DNA of 45,723 bases from Elusimicrobiota bacterium (GTDB lineage: Bacteria; Elusimicrobiota; Elusimicrobia; UBA1565; UBA9628). Below the pieces are notes generated by a model. It did no database searches. It saw only the letters and a program-made list of their open reading frames with translations, and was not told the DNA's origin. Positions 23,307-31,611 of the stretch are shown piece after piece. Position numbers and translations under genes: made by a program. Numbering within the stretch: the first letter of the stretch is position 1; each line of letters opens with the position of its first letter. The stretch covers positions 1 to 45,723 of the forward strand of contig JACQPJ010000015.1 in the NCBI GenBank assembly GCA_016207605.1. The letters are read 5' to 3'.

Positions 23307-24224
23307 TCAGCGCCGCGGCGCCAGCTCGCGGATCGCGGGGCCGGCGGAGAAATAGGCCGCGACCGCGGCGCCGTCCTTGAAGCCTTTCAGCCACGTGGAT
23401 TCCGGATGGACGACGCCCGCGTAAGCCTCCCGCACCTTCGCCTGGTCGCGAATTTGGTGGAAGTCGAAGGATATCTTTTTCGCCGAGATTTGGAAGGCCG
23501 CGTACATGTTCGGCCAGCTGTTGATCGAGGGGCAGCCGACGAAATGCAGCCCCGCGATCTCCGCGTGGCGGCGCGTGTGGTTGTGCCCGGAGAGCGCGAG
23601 CTTGACGCAGCGGTGGCCGACGAGGAGCTCCCGGACCTCCGCGTGATTTTCCAGGTAGTAGATGGACAGCTCGGGGACGGATTCCAGGACCGGGTCGAAG
23701 ACGACCGCGGGATGGTGCATCATCACGACGACATAGCGGTCGGCGAATCTCTTCAGCTCGGCCTGGAGCCAGGCGAGCTGCTCGCGGTCCACGCCGCCGC
23801 CGCTGGTGAAGTTGCGCGCCGTATGGAGCCCGAGGAACACGAACGGAGACTCGGGCACCTCGTGCGACCAGTACGGCCGCGAGTCTGTGGGGCCGTGCCC
23901 CGCGAACGCGCGGACGAAGTCCGCGCCGTCGTAGGCGTCCCGGGTCGTCTTGTAGCGGGCGTCGTGATTGCCCATCAGGACGAACCAGGGCGGGCGCGTT
24001 TTTTCGAGAATCCGCCTGGCCAGCGCGAGGTGGGGCAGGCCCCAATGCCGGGCCTCGAACAGGTCGCCGGTGTAGAAGAGGAAGTCGGGGCCGCGCCCCT
24101 CGGCGTCCGCGCGCGCCTCCTCGAAAAGGCGCACGGAGTCCAGCGCCAGCCGCTCGCGGTTGAACTCCGCCGAGTCCGTGAGATGGATGTCCGTCAGGAC
24201 GGCGAAGCGCAGCGAAGCCTTCAT
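23307..24224 (-). CDS. Calcineurin-like metallophosphoesterase
   Basis: A 305-residue protein with all five metal motifs: LTDIHLTDS, FYTGDLFE, VLMGNHDARY, VMMHHPAVV and LALSGHNHTRRH. No signal peptide, so cytoplasmic. This fold hydrolyses phosphomonoesters or diesters, including nucleotides. In a PAPS operon it might clear PAP or dephosphorylate a sugar intermediate; neither can be read from sequence. ATG at 24224 overlaps the pyruvate-kinase-like stop by 4 bases, and a longer upstream frame is discarded. Confidence 0.88.
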   Translation of the reverse strand: MKASLRFAVLTDIHLTDSAEFNRERLALDSVRLFEEARADAEGRGPDFLFYTGDLFEARHWGLPHLALARRILEKTRPPWFVLMGNHDARYKTTRDAYDGADFVRAFAGHGPTDSRPYWSHEVPESPFVFLGLHTARNFTSGGGVDREQLAWLQAELKRFADRYVVVMMHHPAVVFDPVLESVPELSIYYLENHAEVRELLVGHRCVKLALSGHNHTRRHAEIAGLHFVGCPSINSWPNMYAAFQISAKKISFDFHQIRDQAKVREAYAGVVHPESTWLKGFKDGAAVAAYFSAGPAIRELAPRR

Positions 24225-25189
24225 GCGGGCGTCGCGGCCCTCGCCAGGTCGAGCATCCTCATCACGAACTCGACGCACTCTTCCGGATAGCGGCCGATGG
24301 CGGTCTCCTCCGACAGCTGGAGTCCCGACACGCCGAGTTGGAGCGTGTTGTGCAGGTCGATGGCCTCCGCGATCAGAGGCACCGGGTTGTCGGTCATATG
24401 ACGCAGGAACTGGGTGGCGAGGAAGACTTTTTTTCTACGGGCGCAGGCCGCCGCCAGGATGACGCCCTGCAGGCGCGGGAGGAGCAGCATGCCGGACTCG
24501 GCCGAGAGATCTCCGCGGTCGATCAGGAGGCTCTCCAGGCGGTCGAGGATCGAGTCGAGGTTCTTGACGGCGGCCAGCGTCTCGACTTTGCCGATGAGGC
24601 GGATCCGGCCGGCGGGCGCCAGCGCTTGGGCGACCTCGACGTCCGCCGCGGTACGAATGAAGGAGAGCCCCAACGCGTGGATCCGCTCCTGAAGAGCCAC
24701 GGCGATGAGCTCGCGGTCCTTGTCGAAGAGAAACGGCAGATTCAGGTCTTCCCCGTGCAGATGGAAGCCTTTGTTGTTCACCAGCTCCCCGTCCGAATGC
24801 GAGAGGAACTCGATCTGCGCGTGCTCGAGGCGCGCCACCTCGAAGCGGAACAGGCTGTCGTTGGCCAGCACCGTCTGCCCCGGGCGCAGATGGCGGTGGA
24901 AGTCCGGGTAGTTGAACTGGTCGTGGCGCATACGGAACGTCCGGCCGGAGACGAGCGGGACCGGCTGCTGGAGACGAGCGACGCGGATCTTGTTTCCGGG
25001 CAGATCGATGAGTATCTTGGCGTCCGGCAGGGCGCGGCGAACGAAGGCGATCGTGTCGCGCACCGAGGTCATCTCCGCGGCGTGCGCGCCGTTGATCCGG
25101 AACAGGCAGTCGGCCTTGGCCGCGATGCGGCGCAGGCGCTCGATGTCCATGATGGAGGGGCCCAGGGTGACGATCAGTTCAAAACTCAT
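24221..25189 (-). CDS. Pyruvate-kinase-like protein lacking the C-terminal domain
   Basis: A 322-residue protein that aligns by eye with the A and B domains of pyruvate kinase: VTLGPSIMDIERL, LFRINGAHA (Arg and Asn of the active site, with Ala replacing Ser), ILIDLPGNKIR, a short B-domain stretch, LIGKVET (Lys and Glu), LLIDRGDLS (metal-binding Asp), FLATQFLRHMTDNPVP (Thr) and LQLSEETAIGRYPEE. The regulatory C domain of about 130 residues is absent. Housekeeping kinase is unlikely in this setting, between sulfotransferase-side genes and ATP sulfurylase. It may act on PEP or another enol-phosphate for nonulosonic-acid synthesis; that is a hypothesis. Confidence 0.82.
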   Translation of the reverse strand: MSFELIVTLGPSIMDIERLRRIAAKADCLFRINGAHAAEMTSVRDTIAFVRRALPDAKILIDLPGNKIRVARLQQPVPLVSGRTFRMRHDQFNYPDFHRHLRPGQTVLANDSLFRFEVARLEHAQIEFLSHSDGELVNNKGFHLHGEDLNLPFLFDKDRELIAVALQERIHALGLSFIRTAADVEVAQALAPAGRIRLIGKVETLAAVKNLDSILDRLESLLIDRGDLSAESGMLLLPRLQGVILAAACARRKKVFLATQFLRHMTDNPVPLIAEAIDLHNTLQLGVSGLQLSEETAIGRYPEECVEFVMRMLDLARAATPA

Positions 25190-26328
25190 CGCCTTTCCCC
25201 GCAGAACGCCTGCCCGGTCCGGCTGAGCCGGAGGAGGACGTCCGCGATTTCCTTGCGCATGTATTTCTCGGGCGGGCGCCGCCCGCGGTTGAGCATGCCG
25301 CGGACCTGCGTGCCGCTGACCTCCAGCGCGGCGCCCGCCCCATGCGGGCAGGTGCGCTCGGTCACGATCTGCCCGCAGCGGCGGCAGTAGTGGGGTCCGC
25401 TCATCCGGAGGATCTCGATGCCCAGGCCGGAGAAGGACCGGGACAGCTCGTGGGCGGCGTAGCGCCCGTAGAAGCCGCCGACGCCGGCGTGGTCGCGGCC
25501 GATGATGAAATGGGTGCAGCCGTAGTTTTTCCGGATGAGCGCGTGAAACACGGCCTCGCGCGGGCCCGCGTAGCGCATGGCCGTTCTCAGGACGCCGAAG
25601 AGGACGCGCTCCTGCGGGTAGAACCGCCGGATCAGGGTCTCGTAGGACTCGATGACGGCCCGCGGCGTCAGGTCGTCAGCCTTTTTCCAGCCGACCAGGG
25701 GATGGATGAACAGGCTGTCGTGGAGCTCCAGCGCGGTGCGCTGCAGATACTCGTGCGCCCGGTGCGGGGCGTTGCGGGTCTGGAAGCCGACGACGGTGCG
25801 CCAGCCGCTTTTGAAAATCCGCCGGCGGGCGTCGTTGACGGTCAAGTCGGCGCGCCCCGCGCGGGCGCCGCCGCCGGCGAACGCCGTGACGGCGCCGCCG
25901 ATGCGGTAGAGGCTGCGCCGGGACTCCTTGGCGGCGCCGGGGTGACGGAGGTCGCCGGTGCCGTACACGGCCGGGATGTCGCGCGCGGGGCGAACCTTGT
26001 AGATGTCCTCGACCTCCAGGACCGCGAGCGGGACGCCCGTCGCGCTCTCCAGCAGGATTTTCGAGCGCCTGGCCAATTCTCGGCGGCGGCTCTCGGGAAC
26101 GTCCAGCGAGATCGGGATGGTCCAGGGCGCGCCCGAGTCCAGGCGCATGTGGTCCACGACGCGCCGGTAGTCGGTCCCGGACAGGAATCCCTTCAGCGGC
26201 GCGAAGGCGCCCTCGGCGATGTTGCGGATGTCGCCGGCCGCGTCCTCGTCGACGGCGAGCGCGGGAAGCCGCCGCGCGGCGTCTTCGCCGCGGCGCAGGA
26301 ACCGTTCGGGCAGGAGGACGAGGCTCAC
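25186..26328 (-). CDS. sat: Sulfate adenylyltransferase (ATP sulfurylase, Sat type)
   Basis: A 380-residue homo-oligomer-type ATP sulfurylase. A PUA-like N-terminal domain is followed by the catalytic domain with Q183-T-R-N186, H189-x-x-H192 and GRDH (277-280). Cys315, Cys318, Cys327 and His329 (CRRCGQIVTERTCPHG) form the zinc site usual in bacterial Sat. It makes APS from sulfate and ATP. GTG at 26328 gives a GTGA overlap with CysC, so the two PAPS enzymes are translationally coupled. The nearby sulfotransferase indicates PAPS for glycan sulfation rather than assimilation; no PAPS or sulfite reductase is in the window. Confidence 0.93.
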   Translation of the reverse strand: MSLVLLPERFLRRGEDAARRLPALAVDEDAAGDIRNIAEGAFAPLKGFLSGTDYRRVVDHMRLDSGAPWTIPISLDVPESRRRELARRSKILLESATGVPLAVLEVEDIYKVRPARDIPAVYGTGDLRHPGAAKESRRSLYRIGGAVTAFAGGGARAGRADLTVNDARRRIFKSGWRTVVGFQTRNAPHRAHEYLQRTALELHDSLFIHPLVGWKKADDLTPRAVIESYETLIRRFYPQERVLFGVLRTAMRYAGPREAVFHALIRKNYGCTHFIIGRDHAGVGGFYGRYAAHELSRSFSGLGIEILRMSGPHYCRRCGQIVTERTCPHGAGAALEVSGTQVRGMLNRGRRPPEKYMRKEIADVLLRLSRTGQAFCGERR

Positions 26329-26843
26329 AGGAGCCCCTTTTCGCCGAGGAAGCGGAGAATCTCCGCGAAGCTGTCGTCCTCGCTGAGGCGGCCGGTGTCC
26401 ACGGCCAGATCGGGAGACCGCGGCTCCTCGAAGGGCGCGTCGACGCCGATCATGCCGGGGTTCTGCCCTTCGCGAGCCCGGCGGTAGAGGCCTTTGGGGT
26501 CGCGGCGGGCGCAATCCTCCAGCGAGGCCTTGAGATAAATTTCGCAGTAGCGCGGCAGCTTGCGGCGGGCGAAGCGCCGGGTCTCTTCGTAAGGAGAGAT
26601 GTTGGACACGATGGTCAGCACGTCGTTTCTGGAGAGGAGCAGGGCGGCGAAGACGATCCGCTGGATGTTGGAGATCCGGTTTTCCCGGCTGTAGTCCGCG
26701 CGGTCGGCGAAAAAATCCCGCACCAGGTCGCCGTCGATGAGGTCCGCGCGCAGGCCCTTGGCCCGGGCGCTCTCAAGCAGCCTCAGCGCCAGCGTGGTCT
26801 TGCCCGTCCCCGACAGCCCTAAAAGCCAGACGACAGGGCTCAT
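26325..26843 (-). CDS. cysC: Adenylylsulfate kinase (APS kinase)
   Basis: A 172-residue P-loop kinase. Walker A is GLSGTGKTT at 9-17, IDGDLVRDFF binds APS, IVSNISPYEETRRFARRK is the family's central motif, and DPKGLYRRAREGQNPGMIG is the lid region. It phosphorylates APS on the 3'-OH to give PAPS. It is the first gene of the leftward operon. ATG at 26843 is chosen because Walker A then starts 9 residues in; an upstream in-frame ATG at 26921 would add a Pro-rich tail and place the -10 box inside the gene. Confidence 0.93.
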   Translation of the reverse strand: MSPVVWLLGLSGTGKTTLALRLLESARAKGLRADLIDGDLVRDFFADRADYSRENRISNIQRIVFAALLLSRNDVLTIVSNISPYEETRRFARRKLPRYCEIYLKASLEDCARRDPKGLYRRAREGQNPGMIGVDAPFEEPRSPDLAVDTGRLSEDDSFAEILRFLGEKGLL

Positions 26844-26967
26844 CGGGCGCGGCGGAGCGGGATTCTGCGGGTGGGGGGCATCGTTGGACGGCAACAGTAT
26901 ATAAAGTATCGGGCCTCGCATTAGCGGGCCATCTGCGGAAGCCGAGATGGTACAATTAAAAATCGAA
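26844..26967. promoter_or_regulatory. Divergent promoter region between the sulfation and nonulosonic-acid operons
   Basis: Leftward, TATACT (26896-26901, minus) sits about 52 nt before the CysC ATG and overlaps an AT-rich TTTATATACT. Rightward, an extended -10 TG-G-TACAAT (TACAAT at 26951-26956) lies 11 nt before the ATG at 26968. No strong -35 is seen for either. This is the only sizeable non-coding gap between 18501 and 34747, so both operons probably read from here and could be co-regulated. Confidence 0.55.
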
Positions 26968-27681
26968 ATGGCAGCCCTGGCCGGCGTCGTCGCGCTCTGC
27001 GCGCTTGTTCAAAGCGTTTTTGGCGTCGGGCTGCTGATATTCGGCACTCCCGCCCTGCTGTTTCTAGGCCTCTCGTTTCCAGAGGCCCTGTTTCATCTGC
27101 TGCCCTGCTCCATTCTGGTCAGCGCGCTGCAGCTTCGGGACGACTCCGCGCTGGCGCGGGGCCAAGTGAAGAATTATCTGGCGTTCCTGGCCCCCGCCGC
27201 CGCTCTGGGAGCCGTCATCGTGTTCGCAGGCGATCGCCATTTCGACATACGCCCGGCGGTCGGCCTCATGCTCCTGGCGAGCGCCTCTCTGCGAATTTTC
27301 AAACGCGCGCGGGCGAGCGCGGCGCGGTGGCTGGCCCATCATCTGAATGCCGGCTTGGCGGTGGTTGGATTTGTGCACGGCCTGACGAATATGGGGGGCG
27401 GTCTTTTGACCGCGCTCGTCAACGCGGTCGTCGCGGAGAAAGCGGTGGTGAGAGCCAATATCGCTCTAGGGTACTTGATCATGGCGGTTCTTCAGTTCGC
27501 TTTGCTGTTGGGCCTGAAGGGGCCGCAGGGCTCCTTGCGCAGCGTCGCGATTCTGCTGGCCGTCACGCTGGGAATCTACGCGAGTTTGGGGCGCAAGGCC
27601 TTCGCCCTCTCCTCTCAGCTTGTTTATCAGCATTGCATGACCGCGCTGATGGTCGCGTGCGGCGCCCTGCTTCTCCGGTGA
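26968..27681 (+). CDS. TauE/SafE-family membrane permease
   Basis: A 237-residue hydrophobic protein with about seven or eight spans. The N-terminal repeat (VQSVFGVGLLIFGTPALLFLGL) and the central VHGLTNMGGGLLTALV are the two family repeats with the conserved G-T/N-G-G. TauE/SafE proteins export sulfite, sulfoacetate or other small anions. Its place heading the nonulosonic-acid operon opposite the PAPS genes makes a sulfur-anion or organic-anion link attractive, not proven. ATG at 26968 is preferred because TACAAT lies 11 nt upstream; ATG at 26947 overlaps that box and would add 7 residues. Its stop overlaps a GTG of the NeuB frame. Confidence 0.8.
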   Translation: MAALAGVVALCALVQSVFGVGLLIFGTPALLFLGLSFPEALFHLLPCSILVSALQLRDDSALARGQVKNYLAFLAPAAALGAVIVFAGDRHFDIRPAVGLMLLASASLRIFKRARASAARWLAHHLNAGLAVVGFVHGLTNMGGGLLTALVNAVVAEKAVVRANIALGYLIMAVLQFALLLGLKGPQGSLRSVAILLAVTLGIYASLGRKAFALSSQLVYQHCMTALMVACGALLLR

Positions 27682-27719
27682 CCAGCCCCTTCAAAAGTCG
27701 CCCTGCTTTCCGGACGGGC

Positions 27720-28805
27720 ATGGCCGGTTCAAGGGACAAGGTCTTCGTCGTCGCCGAAGCGGGCGTCAATCATAACGGGTCCGTCGCTCGGGCCCTGGAG
27801 CTGATCGACCGCGCGGCCGCGGCGGGCGCGGACGCCGTCAAGTTCCAGACTTTCAAGGCGGAGCGGATCGCCAGCCGGTTCGCGGGCAAGGCGGTCTACC
27901 AAAAGCGGACGACCTCCGCGTCCGAGAGCCAGCTCGACATGCTCCGGCGCCTCGAGCTGGGAGAGGCGGCGCACCGCCGCCTGGCCGCGCGCTGCCGCGC
28001 GCGCCGGATCGTTTTCCTCTCCACGCCGTTTGACCGCGGCAGCCTGCGGTTCCTGACCGCCGGCTTGAAGGTGCCCCTGCTCAAGCTGCCTTCGGGAGAG
28101 CTGACCAACGGGCCGTTTCTTCTGGATGCGGCGCGCGCGCGGACTCCCGTCGTCTTGTCCACTGGGATGGCCGATCTTCGCGAGATCGAGGAGGCGCTCG
28201 GCGTCCTGGCCTACGGCTATCTGAATTCCCGCGTCGCGCCGGCGTCGCGCGCGGCGTTTCGCGCCGCTTACGCCGACCCGCGCGGGCGCGCCGCGCTGCG
28301 CGGCAGGGTCACGCTGCTGCACTGCACGACCGAGTACCCCGCGCCGCTGGCCGACGTCCATCTTCGGGCGATGGGAGTCCTGGCCGCGGCGTTCGGGCTG
28401 CCCGTGGGCTACTCGGACCATACCGAGGGCATCGCCGTGTCGATCGCGGCGGCGGCGCTGGGCGCGGTCTATATCGAGAAACATTTCACGCTGGACCGTC
28501 GCCTGCCCGGCCCGGATCATAAGGCGTCGCTTGAGCCCGATGAGCTGGCCGCGCTGGTGCGCGGCGTGCGCGCGGCGAGCGCGGCCCTCGGCCGGCCGCG
28601 CAAGGAGCCGGCGCCGAGCGAGCGCAAGAACATCCGGGTCGCCCGCAAGAGCCTGGTCGCGGCCCGCGCCATCCGTCGCGGCGAGCGTTTCACCGAGGGA
28701 AATCTTGCAGTCAAGCGCCCGGGCGGCGGTCTCTCGCCGATGCTGTATTGGGACCGTCTGGGGCGGCCGGTGGGCCGCGATTACGCCGCCGACGAGCCGA
28801 TCTGA
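27720..28805 (+). CDS. neuB: Nonulosonic acid synthase (NeuB/LegI-type)
   Basis: A 361-residue PEP-condensing enzyme. The barrel domain starts VFVVAEAGVNHNGSV, continues with ADAVKFQTFKAERIAS and LLKLPSGELTNGPFL, and contains PVGYSDHTEGIAVSIAAAALGAVYIEKHFTLD with the metal and sugar ligands. A C-terminal antifreeze-like SAF domain follows (RKSLVAARAIRRGERFTEGNLAVKRPG). It condenses PEP with ManNAc or a 2,4-diamino-6-deoxy analogue. Start at ATG 27720; a GTG at 27678 would give a 4-base overlap with the transporter and 14 more residues, and is a real alternative. Neighbouring HisH/HisF/WbpG suggest a legionaminic-type product rather than plain sialic acid. Confidence 0.93.
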   Translation: MAGSRDKVFVVAEAGVNHNGSVARALELIDRAAAAGADAVKFQTFKAERIASRFAGKAVYQKRTTSASESQLDMLRRLELGEAAHRRLAARCRARRIVFLSTPFDRGSLRFLTAGLKVPLLKLPSGELTNGPFLLDAARARTPVVLSTGMADLREIEEALGVLAYGYLNSRVAPASRAAFRAAYADPRGRAALRGRVTLLHCTTEYPAPLADVHLRAMGVLAAAFGLPVGYSDHTEGIAVSIAAAALGAVYIEKHFTLDRRLPGPDHKASLEPDELAALVRGVRAASAALGRPRKEPAPSERKNIRVARKSLVAARAIRRGERFTEGNLAVKRPGGGLSPMLYWDRLGRPVGRDYAADEPI

Positions 28806-28811
28806 TAAAAT
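28803..28811 (+). promoter_or_regulatory. Extended -10 TGATAAAAT, 6 nt before HisF2
   Basis: TG-A-TAAAAT overlaps the NeuB stop (TGA at 28803-28805) and is followed by six bases and the HisF2 ATG. This suggests an internal, leaderless promoter inside the operon. No clear -35 is present 17 bases upstream. Confidence 0.45.
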
Positions 28812-28817
28812 GCCCTC

Positions 28818-29726
28818 ATGACGAGCATGATCCGCGTCATCGCGCGCTTGGACATCAAGGGCCCCAACCTCATCAAGGGGCTGCAGTTCGACGGCCACCG
28901 CGTGCTGGGGACGGCGGAGGAGTTCGCCGAGATCTATTACCGCGAGGGCGCCGACGAGCTCATCTATCAGGACGCCGTCGCCAGCCTTTACCGGCGCAAC
29001 AGCCTCCTCGACATCGTCCGCCGCACGGCCGAGAAGATCTTCATTCCCCTGACCGTCGCCGGCGGCATCCGTTCCGTAGAGGACGTCCGGCGGCTCCTGC
29101 GGGCCGGCGCCGACAAGGTCGCCATCAACACGGCGGCCGTCGAGAACCCGCGCCTGCTGACCGACGCGGCCCGGATTTTCGGTTCGCAGTGCATCGTCAG
29201 CTCGATCGAGGCCTACCGCCGAGACGACGGGGCCTGCCGGGTCTGGGTGGACTACGGCCGCGAGGCGACGGACCTGGACGCCGTCGAGTGGGCCAAGCGC
29301 GTCGAGCAGGCCGGCGTCGGGGAGATCCTGCTGACCTCGATCCGCGAGGACGGCATGGGCCGCGGCTACGACCTGGAGCTGACGCGGGCGGTCTCCTCGG
29401 CGGTGTCGATCCCGGTGATCGCCTGCGGCGGGGCGGGGCGGGCCGCGGATTTTCCGGCGCCCGTCGCGGCCGGCGCCGCGGCCGTGGCCGCCGCCTCGGT
29501 CTTCCATTACCGCTACGCCCGGCCGAAGGCGGGGCTGGCCACGATGCAGTTCGCCGGCAAGGCGCTGCGCATGGGGGTCCACATCGACGCCGGCAACATC
29601 GACTTCCTCAACGAGGGCTACGGCGGCATGAAGTTCCTGATGGTGGAGCCCTGCTCGATCTCCGCCGCCAAGGCGGAGCTGCGCCGCAAGGGGCTGGGCG
29701 TGAGGGGGCCGCATGGCAACCCCTAA
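28818..29726 (+). CDS. HisF-like cyclase/synthase subunit of a glycan amidotransferase set (HisF2)
   Basis: A 302-residue (beta-alpha)8-barrel HisF homologue, about 50 residues longer than true His[15 protein letters not shown] keeps the first catalytic aspartate (Asp12). The second, Asp130 of HisF in the V-x-x-I-D-A motif, is glutamate here ([11 protein letters not shown], Glu131). LTVAGGIRS and VIACGGAGR hold the phosphate sites. In nonulosonic-acid and O-antigen loci, HisF2/HisH2 produce ammonia for WbpG-type enzymes rather than imidazole rings. The C-terminal extension with [16 protein letters not shown] is not in histidine enzymes. Its 3' end overlaps HisH2 by 14 bases. Confidence 0.87.
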   Translation: MTSMIRVIARLDIKGPNLIKGLQFDGHRVLGTAEEFAEIYYREGADELIYQDAVASLYRRNSLLDIVRRTAEKIFIPLTVAGGIRSVEDVRRLLRAGADKVAINTAAVENPRLLTDAARIFGSQCIVSSIEAYRRDDGACRVWVDYGREATDLDAVEWAKRVEQAGVGEILLTSIREDGMGRGYDLELTRAVSSAVSIPVIACGGAGRAADFPAPVAAGAAAVAAASVFHYRYARPKAGLATMQFAGKALRMGVHIDAGNIDFLNEGYGGMKFLMVEPCSISAAKAELRRKGLGVRGPHGNP

Positions 29727-30366
29727 GATCGCGATCCTGGACTACGGCGTCGGCAATCTCTTCAACGTCCGGCGCGCGCTCGACCACGTCGGCGCGGCCT
29801 CCGCGATCCTCCGCGATCCCAAGGCGATCCTGCGCGCCGACAAGCTGGTCCTGCCCGGCGTCGGCGCCTTCGAGGCGGGCATCGCCCGCCTGCGCCGGGA
29901 CGGCCTCGACCGCGTCGTCCGCGATTTCCGCAAGACCGGCCGGCCGATCCTGGGCATCTGCCTGGGCATGCAGCTCCTGATGACCGAGTCCGAGGAGAAC
30001 GGCCTCCACGCCGGGCTGGGCATCGTCCCCGGCCGCGTGGTCCGCTTCCGGCCGCCGCTCCCGGGACGGGCTCCGTTCAAGATCCCCCAGATCGGCTGGA
30101 ACTCCCTGGAACCCGCCCGCCGCGCAAAGGGCGACCCCTGGCGCGGGACCGTCCTGGAGGGCCTCCCGGCAGGCGTCTCCATGTACTTCGTCCATTCCTA
30201 CCGCGTCCAGGTCGCCGACGGGGCTGACAGCCTCGCCGTGACGGCGTTCGGCCGGGACCGCTTCACGTCCGTCCTGCGGCGCGGCAACGTCTCCGGCTGC
30301 CAATTCCATCCCGAGCGCAGCGGGGACGCGGGCCTGGCCTTGCTGAGGAACTTTGTCCAAAACTAA
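29713..30366 (+). CDS. HisH-like glutamine amidotransferase subunit (HisH2)
   Basis: A 217-residue class I glutamine amidotransferase. The nucleophile is Cys83 in LGICLGMQLLM, and the His-Glu pair is H199-P-E201 in GCQFHPERS. IAILDYGVGNLFNV is the HisH N-terminus. It hydrolyses glutamine and passes ammonia through HisF2. Complete triad, so probably active. Overlaps with both neighbours point to a coupled HisF2-HisH2-WbpG complex. Confidence 0.9.
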   Translation: MATPKIAILDYGVGNLFNVRRALDHVGAASAILRDPKAILRADKLVLPGVGAFEAGIARLRRDGLDRVVRDFRKTGRPILGICLGMQLLMTESEENGLHAGLGIVPGRVVRFRPPLPGRAPFKIPQIGWNSLEPARRAKGDPWRGTVLEGLPAGVSMYFVHSYRVQVADGADSLAVTAFGRDRFTSVLRRGNVSGCQFHPERSGDAGLALLRNFVQN

Positions 30367-31609
30367 GCCCGTCTCCCGCCTCGACCTGCTGACCCTGGAC
30401 CGTCAGATTCAGGACCTGCCCAAGGAGATCGTCTTCTGCCGCAACTGCGTCGTCTCCAACCAGCGTCCTCGCACGCGCTTCAACGCGCAGGGGGTCTGCT
30501 CCGCCTGCGAGTGGGCCTGGGAGAAGGATCACGCCGTGGACTGGGCCTCCCGCGACAAGGAGCTGCGCGAGCTGTGCGACCGCTGCCGCAGCCGCGACGG
30601 GAGCTACGACGTCATCGTTCCCGGCAGCGGGGGCAAGGACAGCGCCTTCGTGGCGCACCAGCTCAAGCACCGCTTCGGCATGACGCCGCTGTCGGTGACC
30701 TGGGCGCCGTTCTCCTGGACGGGCATCGGCTGGCGCAACCTCCAGGCCTTCATCCGCGTCGGCTTCTTCACCATCGTCGGCCAGCCCAACGGCGACCTTC
30801 ACCGCAAGCTTTCGCGCGTCGCCTTCGAGCTGAAGGGGGACGCCTGGGAGCCGTTCACGTTCGGGCAGAAGGCCTGGGCCTACCACATGGCGGAGCAGAC
30901 CGGGATCAAGCTCATCGTCTACGGCGAGAACGGGGAGCTGGAGTACGGCGGCTCGACCAAGTACAAGAACATCCCCAAGGAGAGCCCGGAGGATTGGGAG
31001 AAGGACCATTTCAAGGGCGGCGGCGTCGACGAGCTGGTCCGCGCGGGCGTCGAGCGCGGCATCTTGAAGAAGGGCGAGGCCCGCGCGGCCGACCTGCGCT
31101 GGTACCGGGCGCCGCCGGCCGAGCGCATCCAGGAGCTCGGGCTGGAGATGCATTGGTACTCCTACTACCAGAAGTGGACGCCGCAGGAGAACTTCTACTA
31201 CGCGGCCAAGTACGCCGGCTTCGAGACCAACGACGAGGGCCGCACCGAGAGCACGTACACGAAGTACGCCAGCCTCGACGACAAGATGGACGGCCTCCAT
31301 TTCTATCTGGCTTACATGAAGTTCGGCCTGGGCCGCGCCTCCCGGGACGCGATGCAGGACATCCGCCGGCATCACATCACGCGCGACGAGGGCGTGGCGC
31401 TCGTGCGCCGCTACGACCACGAGTTCCCCAAGAAGCACTTCCCCTGGATGCTCGACTATCTCCAGATCGACGAGGACTTCTTCTGGCAGGTCATGGACTA
31501 CTACCGCGGCCGGTCGAACGCCTGGGTCCTCAAGAACGGGCGCTGGACGCTCAAGCGCGTCGTGGCGCCGCTGCGGGCGAACGCCCCGATGCCGCGCGGG
31601 GGGGCCTGA
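30353..31609 (+). CDS. N-acetyl sugar amidotransferase (WbpG/PseA type)
   Basis: A 418-residue PP-loop ATP pyrophosphatase. An N-terminal zinc ribbon uses C29-x-x-C32 and C49-x-x-C52; the PP-loop is S92-G-G-K-D-S97 in VPGSGGKDSAFVAHQL. The family adenylates an N-acetyl carbonyl and replaces oxygen with ammonia, giving acetamidino groups on sugars such as legionaminic or pseudaminic acid or ManNAc3N-uronate. A TTG start at 30353 overlaps HisH2 by 14 bases. The presence next to NeuB and NeuC favours an amidinated nonulosonic acid. Confidence 0.9.
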   Translation: MSKTKPVSRLDLLTLDRQIQDLPKEIVFCRNCVVSNQRPRTRFNAQGVCSACEWAWEKDHAVDWASRDKELRELCDRCRSRDGSYDVIVPGSGGKDSAFVAHQLKHRFGMTPLSVTWAPFSWTGIGWRNLQAFIRVGFFTIVGQPNGDLHRKLSRVAFELKGDAWEPFTFGQKAWAYHMAEQTGIKLIVYGENGELEYGGSTKYKNIPKESPEDWEKDHFKGGGVDELVRAGVERGILKKGEARAADLRWYRAPPAERIQELGLEMHWYSYYQKWTPQENFYYAAKYAGFETNDEGRTESTYTKYASLDDKMDGLHFYLAYMKFGLGRASRDAMQDIRRHHITRDEGVALVRRYDHEFPKKHFPWMLDYLQIDEDFFWQVMDYYRGRSNAWVLKNGRWTLKRVVAPLRANAPMPRGGA

Positions 31610-31611
31610 GC

